Assembly: GCA_009885805.1 (NCBI GenBank)
Contig: VFJZ01000057.1
Span: 1-64,000 of the forward strand
DNA: 64,000 nucleotides
Source of the DNA: Actinomycetota bacterium
Lineage (GTDB): Bacteria; Actinomycetota; Thermoleophilia; Gaiellales; F1-60-MAGs149
Direction: 5' to 3'
In this document: in pieces, positions 60,050 through 64,000 of the stretch
Layout of the letters: every line of letters starts with the position of its first letter
Position numbering within the stretch: the first letter of the stretch is position 1
The notes under the pieces: model-generated
Database searches by the model: none
What the model was told of the DNA's origin: nothing
What the model saw: the letters and a program-made list of their open reading frames with translations, nothing else
Translations under genes and position numbers: made by a program

Positions 60050-61172
60050 GAGCATGGCGATCGCCACCACCCGCAATGCCGAACTCGTCGAGATCCGGGC
60101 CAAGGTCCTGGCTGGCGAACGCCTCGACCTCGACGACGGCATCGCGTTGCTCGAGTGCGATGACCTGCTCGGCCTCGGCGACCTCGCCGACACGGCGCGG
60201 CGCCTCCGCGGCGGCAGCGACGATGTCTTCTTCGTCAACAACCTGTACCTCAACCACACGACCGTCTGTCGCGTGAAGTGCAAGTTCTGCGCCTTCGCGC
60301 GCACCTCGAAGCAGGCCGATGCCGAGACGTGGGAGATCGACGATCTCGTCGCCAAGGCGGTGAAGATCCGCTCCCACCAGGAGTTCAGTGAGATCCACAT
60401 GGTGGGCGGCGAGAGCCCGCATCTGGACTTCCAGTACTACCTCGACATCACGCAGTCGCTGCGCGAGGCGATGCCCGACGTCCACCTGAAGCTGTTCACG
60501 GCGTCCGAGATCCACCACATGACGAAGCTGTCGGGATTGACGCACCGCGAGGTGCTGGAGCAGTTGATCGCCGTTGGCCTCGACACGCTCCCCGGTGGCG
60601 GCGCGGAGGTGTTCTCGCCGCGCGTGCGGAAGATCATCGCTCCCGGCAAGGAGCCGGGGCAGACGTGGCTCGAGACCCACCGGACCGCGCACGGCCTCGG
60701 GCTGAAGACGCACTGCACGATGCTCTACGCCCATGTCGAGACGTTCGAGGAGCGCATCGAGCACCTCCTCGCGTTGCGCGACCTCCAGGACGAGACCGGC
60801 GGGTTCATGGCCTTCATCCCGCTCCCGTTCCATCCCGAGAACACCGTCTTCGAGCGGCGCGGCTGGAAGTTCACGACCGGGATGGACGATCTCAAGATGA
60901 TCGCCGTGTCGCGGCTCATGCTCGACAACATCGAGCACGTCAAGGCCTACTGGATCATGATCTCGACGCCGCTCGCGCAGGTGGCGCTGCATTTCGGTGC
61001 GAACGACATCCAGGGGACCGTCGTCGAGGAGAAGATCGCGCACGCTGCCGGCGCCGTCACGCCCACCGAGGCGAAGGTCGCCGATCTCGTCCGCGTCATC
61101 CGCGAGGCCGGGCGCCGCCCGGTGCAGCGCGACACCTTCTACCGAACACTGCGAACCTTCGACGCGCCATGA
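60048..61172 (+). CDS. mqnE: Aminofutalosine synthase
   Basis: This 374-residue radical SAM enzyme joins enolpyruvyl-benzoate to SAM-derived adenosine, giving aminofutalosine. The cluster cysteines are Cys74, 78 and 81 in CRVKCKFC. EIHMVGGESPHLDF and LPGGGAEVFSPRVRKI are family signatures shared with MqnC, and the KCKFCAFAR variant fits MqnE. ATG with AAGGAG 8 nt upstream, inside a hairpin loop. The ATGA overlap couples it to mqnA. Confidence 0.95.
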   Translation: MSMAIATTRNAELVEIRAKVLAGERLDLDDGIALLECDDLLGLGDLADTARRLRGGSDDVFFVNNLYLNHTTVCRVKCKFCAFARTSKQADAETWEIDDLVAKAVKIRSHQEFSEIHMVGGESPHLDFQYYLDITQSLREAMPDVHLKLFTASEIHHMTKLSGLTHREVLEQLIAVGLDTLPGGGAEVFSPRVRKIIAPGKEPGQTWLETHRTAHGLGLKTHCTMLYAHVETFEERIEHLLALRDLQDETGGFMAFIPLPFHPENTVFERRGWKFTTGMDDLKMIAVSRLMLDNIEHVKAYWIMISTPLAQVALHFGANDIQGTVVEEKIAHAAGAVTPTEAKVADLVRVIREAGRRPVQRDTFYRTLRTFDAP

Positions 61173-61945
61173 TCCGCCTCGGCCGCGTCGACTACATCAA
61201 CACCTTCCCGCTGGCGTGGAGCCTCGCGCGCCACCTCGACCCGGGTGAGGTCAGCGAGGTGGTCGGCGTTCCGACCGCCCTGAACGCGATGCTCCGCGCA
61301 GGCGAGGTCGACGTGGCGAACGTCTCCAGCATCGAGTACGGGCGCAACCACGCCTCCTACGTGTTGCTGCCCTCGCTCTGCGTCGGCTCCGACGGCGCCG
61401 TGGAGTCCGTGCAGCTGGTGACGGACGTGCCGCTGCCGGCCGTCCGCAGCGTCGCCGCGACCAGCCAGAGCGCCTCCTCGGTCGTGCTCGTCCGCATCCT
61501 GCTCCCGCACGCGGAGATCCGGTCGGAGGGCGAGTCCGCCGATGCGCGTCTGCTGATCGGCGACGACGCGCTGCGCTCGGCGTTCGACGATCCGATGCCG
61601 CACCACGACCTCGGTGCGCTGTGGCGGGAGCGCACCGGCCTGCCGATGGTGTTCGCGGTCTGGGCGGCCAGACGAGGAACGCCGGGTCTCGACGCCCTCG
61701 ACCGCGCGCTCGCCGAGGCTGTCACCGACGCCCACGAGCACTCGGCGGCGGTGGCGCGCTCGGCGGCGGCCAGGTACGGCTACCCGGCCGGGTTCCTGGC
61801 CCGGTACTTCGAGAAGCTGCGCTACCGGTTCGCGGAGCGCGAGCGTGCCGGCCTGGCACGGTTCCTCGCCCTCGCCAACGAGGCCGGGCTGATCGAGGAC
61901 ACCCCTGAACTCCGCTTCGTCGCCGACCTCGAGCCGGTGTCGTGA
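61169..61945 (+). CDS. mqnA: Chorismate dehydratase
   Basis: This 258-residue periplasmic-binding-protein-like enzyme makes 3-enolpyruvyl-benzoate from chorismate, the first step of the futalosine route. The start reads MIRLGRVDYINTFPLAWSL, the usual opening. VPTALNAMLRAGEVDVANVSSIEYG and the SQSASSVVLVRILL segment are conserved. Both ends overlap neighbours (mqnE, mqnC). No mqnB or mqnD is in the window. Confidence 0.95.
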   Translation: MIRLGRVDYINTFPLAWSLARHLDPGEVSEVVGVPTALNAMLRAGEVDVANVSSIEYGRNHASYVLLPSLCVGSDGAVESVQLVTDVPLPAVRSVAATSQSASSVVLVRILLPHAEIRSEGESADARLLIGDDALRSAFDDPMPHHDLGALWRERTGLPMVFAVWAARRGTPGLDALDRALAEAVTDAHEHSAAVARSAAARYGYPAGFLARYFEKLRYRFAERERAGLARFLALANEAGLIEDTPELRFVADLEPVS

Positions 61946-63045
61946 TGGCCATCGCAACGTCCACCCGGACGGTCGCTGACGTGCTCGAGCGCGCGCTGCA
62001 GGGCGAGCGGATCTCCGACGACGACGCGCTCGTCCTGCTCGGCAGCCGTGACCTCGTAGCGATCGGTCAGGTCGCTGACGAGTTCCGGAATCGCAAGACC
62101 AACGCGGACGAGGTGACGTTCGTCGTCGACCGCAACATCAACTACAGCAACGTCTGCGTCACCGATTGCCACTTCTGCGCGTTCTACCGCCTGCCCGGCG
62201 ACGTCCGCGAGGGGTACACGCTGCCGAAGCCGGTGATCTTCAAGAAGATCGCCGAGACGCTCGCGATCGGTGGGACCGGCGTCCTGATGCAGGGCGGGCA
62301 CAACCCCGATCTCGGCATCGAGTGGTACGAGGACCTGTTCCGCTCGATCAAGGAGCGATACCGGGTGCACCTGCACGCGCTGTCGCCGCCGGAGATCCAG
62401 TTCATTTCGCGGCGATCGAAACTGTCCGTGCCGACGGTGCTGTCGCGCCTGCGCGACGCCGGCCTCGACTCGCTCCCCGGCGGCGGCGGCGAGATCCTCG
62501 TCGATCGCGTGCGTCGCATCATCGCGCCGAAGAAGACGAAGTCGGCCGACTGGCTCGGCGTCATGCGCCACGCCCACCGGCTCGGTATCTCGACCTCGGC
62601 GACGATGATGTACGGCCATGTCGAGACGGTGGCCGAGCGGGTCGAACACCTCCGCCGGATCCGCGACCTCCAGGACGAAGCGCCCGGGTTCCGCGCCTTC
62701 ATCTCGTGGACCTTCCAGCCCGACAACACGCGGCTCGGCCAGACCGTGACCGATACGCCCACCTCATTTGACTACCTCATTACCCAGGCCGTCTCCCGGA
62801 TCTACCTCGACAACGTGGACCACATCCAGTCGTCGTGGGTGACGCAGGGCATGAAGATCGGCCAGGTCGCGCTGCATTTCGGTGCTGACGACCTCGGCTC
62901 CGTGATGCTCGAGGAGAACGTCGTCTCCGCCGCCGGCACGACGTACCGCGCCACGGTCGAGGACTTCTGCCGGGTTATCCGCGCGGCCGGCTACCGTCCG
63001 GTGCAGCGTGACACCCTCTACCGCCGTATCCGTGACGACTTCTGA
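61942..63045 (+). CDS. mqnC: Cyclic dehypoxanthinyl futalosine synthase
   Basis: This is a 367-residue radical SAM cyclase. The cluster cysteines are Cys72, 76 and 79 in CVTDCHFC. GGTGVLMQGGHNPDLGIEWYEDL, LPGGGGEILVDRVRRIIAP and SWTFQPDNTRLG are typical of MqnC and distinguish it from MqnE. The GTG at 61942 overlaps mqnA, and the ATG at 61945 is equally possible. Together with mqnA and mqnE it shows that menaquinone is made by the futalosine route. Confidence 0.96.
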   Translation: MMAIATSTRTVADVLERALQGERISDDDALVLLGSRDLVAIGQVADEFRNRKTNADEVTFVVDRNINYSNVCVTDCHFCAFYRLPGDVREGYTLPKPVIFKKIAETLAIGGTGVLMQGGHNPDLGIEWYEDLFRSIKERYRVHLHALSPPEIQFISRRSKLSVPTVLSRLRDAGLDSLPGGGGEILVDRVRRIIAPKKTKSADWLGVMRHAHRLGISTSATMMYGHVETVAERVEHLRRIRDLQDEAPGFRAFISWTFQPDNTRLGQTVTDTPTSFDYLITQAVSRIYLDNVDHIQSSWVTQGMKIGQVALHFGADDLGSVMLEENVVSAAGTTYRATVEDFCRVIRAAGYRPVQRDTLYRRIRDDF

Positions 63046-63058
63046 GGGCGGGCGGCAC

Positions 63059-63235
63059 GTGCTGTACATCTGGACGCCGACCGGCTACCGGCTCGAAGAG
63101 CGGGAGGGGCCCGTGCCCCGGCTCGGCGACGTCGTCGATCTCGGTGCGTTCGGCCGCCAGACGGTCCAGAAGATCGGAGCGTCCCCGTTCCCCGCCGACG
63201 CGCGCCCCTGCGCCTTCCTGACGGCGGAGCCGTGA
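63059..63235 (+). CDS. Small protein between mqnC and dedA
   Basis: This 58-residue product begins VLYIWTPTGYRLEEREG and continues PRLGDVVDLGAFGRQTVQKIG. It is predicted to be a small beta-barrel (SH3-like). A longer start (GTG 63032) would overlap mqnC by 14 nt. No family is recognised. Its stop overlaps the dedA GTG, which supports a real coupled gene. Confidence 0.55.
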   Translation: MLYIWTPTGYRLEEREGPVPRLGDVVDLGAFGRQTVQKIGASPFPADARPCAFLTAEP

Positions 63236-63864
63236 CCGTGCCGCTCCTCTCGGTTCTGCAGGTGCTCGTCGACTTCGTGACGGAGTCGATCGGTGATCAC
63301 GGTGTCCTGGCCGTGTTCATCCTGATGGCGCTCGAGTCTGCCTGCATCCCGGTACCGAGCGAGGTGATCCAGCTCTTCGCGGGCTACCTCGTCTCGCAGG
63401 ACCGCATGGGTCTCGTCGCCGCGATCCTCGCCGGGACGCTCGGCAATGTCGTCGGTTCGTGGGTCGCCTGGGGGGTCGGCGCCCGCGGTGGCCGTCCCTT
63501 CATCGAGCGACACGGACGCTACCTGCACGTCACGCCGAAGCGGATGGCACTCGCCGACCGCTGGTTCGAGCGGTACGGCAACCGCGTCGTCTTCTGGTCG
63601 CGGATGCTGCCGATCGTCCGTACCTTCATCTCGCTGCCGGCGGGCGTCGCGCGGATGCCGTTCGGTCGCTTCACGATCTACACCTTCTTCGGCGCGCTGC
63701 CGTGGTGCGCGATGCTGACGCTGCTGGGCGTCAAGGTCGGCGAGAACTGGGAGACGTGGGAGGGGCGCCTCAAGTACTTCGACTACTTCGTGGCGGCGGT
63801 GCTCGTCGCCGGCACCGTCTGGCTGATCGTCCGCTGGCGCCGTCAGCCGGTCGCGGCCGCGTAG
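63232..63864 (+). CDS. DedA-family membrane protein
   Basis: This 210-residue DedA protein belongs to a family now linked to flipping or scrambling of undecaprenyl phosphate and other phospholipids. The signatures are LESACIPVPSEVIQLFAGY, GNVVGSWVAWGVGARGG and the RMLPIVRTFISLPAGVARMPFGRF segment with conserved Arg. About five membrane helices. The GTG is coupled to the small gene upstream. Confidence 0.9.
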   Translation: MTVPLLSVLQVLVDFVTESIGDHGVLAVFILMALESACIPVPSEVIQLFAGYLVSQDRMGLVAAILAGTLGNVVGSWVAWGVGARGGRPFIERHGRYLHVTPKRMALADRWFERYGNRVVFWSRMLPIVRTFISLPAGVARMPFGRFTIYTFFGALPWCAMLTLLGVKVGENWETWEGRLKYFDYFVAAVLVAGTVWLIVRWRRQPVAAA

Positions 63865-63871
63865 CCGGGAC

Positions 63872-64000
63872 GTGTTCCGTGCGGTCCTGATCGCGTGGGC
63901 CGCGACGCGCCTGCTCTACCTCGGCGCGGCGGAGTGGTCGGCCCGTCGGGTCGCCGCCGGTGACGCGCCGGAGCGCTATCAGGCGGCGCACTTCTGGGAC
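63872..64000 (+). CDS. Membrane protein, partial (3' end outside window)
   Basis: The GTG at 63872 opens VFRAVLIAWAATRLLYLGAAEWSAR, with no stop before the window end (43 codons). One N-terminal membrane helix followed by an external segment (YQAAHFWD) resembles the start of GT-C-type mannosyltransferases, but the fragment is too short for a firm call. Confidence 0.5.
   Translation, partial: MFRAVLIAWAATRLLYLGAAEWSARRVAAGDAPERYQAAHFWD

Overview
The window is 64 kb of uniformly high-GC bacterial chromosome with almost no non-coding DNA, long chains of ATGA/GTGA-overlapping genes and no rRNA, tRNA, CRISPR array, integrase or transposase that I could see. Gene content (NuoI-N, a PknB-like kinase, SUF with sufU, futalosine menaquinone synthesis, GtrA, MoxR, an AdhC/MscR-like dehydrogenase) and the many promoters whose TANNNT -10 box sits 6-8 nt before the start codon point to an actinobacterium, most likely a deep lineage such as Thermoleophilia. 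That placement is inference. The qcr genes are of the split b6c type with a cytochrome c domain fused to the subunit-IV-like protein, unlike the usual actinobacterial QcrCAB.

Layout. 1-6.3 kb: end of the complex I operon (nuoI-N). 6.3-9 kb: a small hydrolase, a YbjN-like protein and a MazF toxin whose antitoxin gene is broken. 9-25 kb: housekeeping genes (moxR, mrp, DUF1015, a YhaM-like protein with a ruined HD site, nadE, an NRAMP transporter with a metal-repressor-like operator, a thiol-dependent formaldehyde dehydrogenase pair, amidotransferase, VOC protein, phosphoesterase, cyclophilin, M42 peptidase, fabF). 24.5-36 kb: proA, a Ser/Thr kinase, a CAP protein, gabT, dcd, an intergenic unit that looks like a structured small RNA, and sufCBDSU. 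36-50.9 kb: spermidine-synthase-like protein, HtrA protease, PilZ-like protein, EchA, lipid kinase, phosphodiesterase, GtrA plus a large membrane protein, YmdB-like phosphodiesterase, a degenerate LytM protein, and an ABC exporter. 50.9-64 kb: a respiratory-quinone/heme block: hemB, hemL, a mini prenyl-synthase-like protein, ubiD, qcrABC, ubiX, menG, a polyprenyl diphosphate synthase, mqnE, mqnA, mqnC, dedA and the start of a membrane protein.

How it fits together. Complex I at the left edge reduces menaquinone. The right-hand block encodes much of menaquinone synthesis (MqnA, MqnE, MqnC, a UbiD/UbiX decarboxylase pair, the polyprenyl tail synthase and MenG), the menaquinol:cytochrome c reductase that reoxidises it, and two steps of heme synthesis for that enzyme. 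SUF and Mrp supply Fe-S clusters to complex I, the Rieske protein and the radical SAM Mqn enzymes.

Most interesting unexplained signal: 30720-30960, between convergent dcd and sufU. It has its own promoter, a 15-nt Shine-Dalgarno sequence nearly fully complementary to the 16S 3' end, a 13-codon micro-ORF, a multi-helix fold with a possible pseudoknot or alternative pairing, and a 12-bp terminator hairpin. I do not recognise the family.
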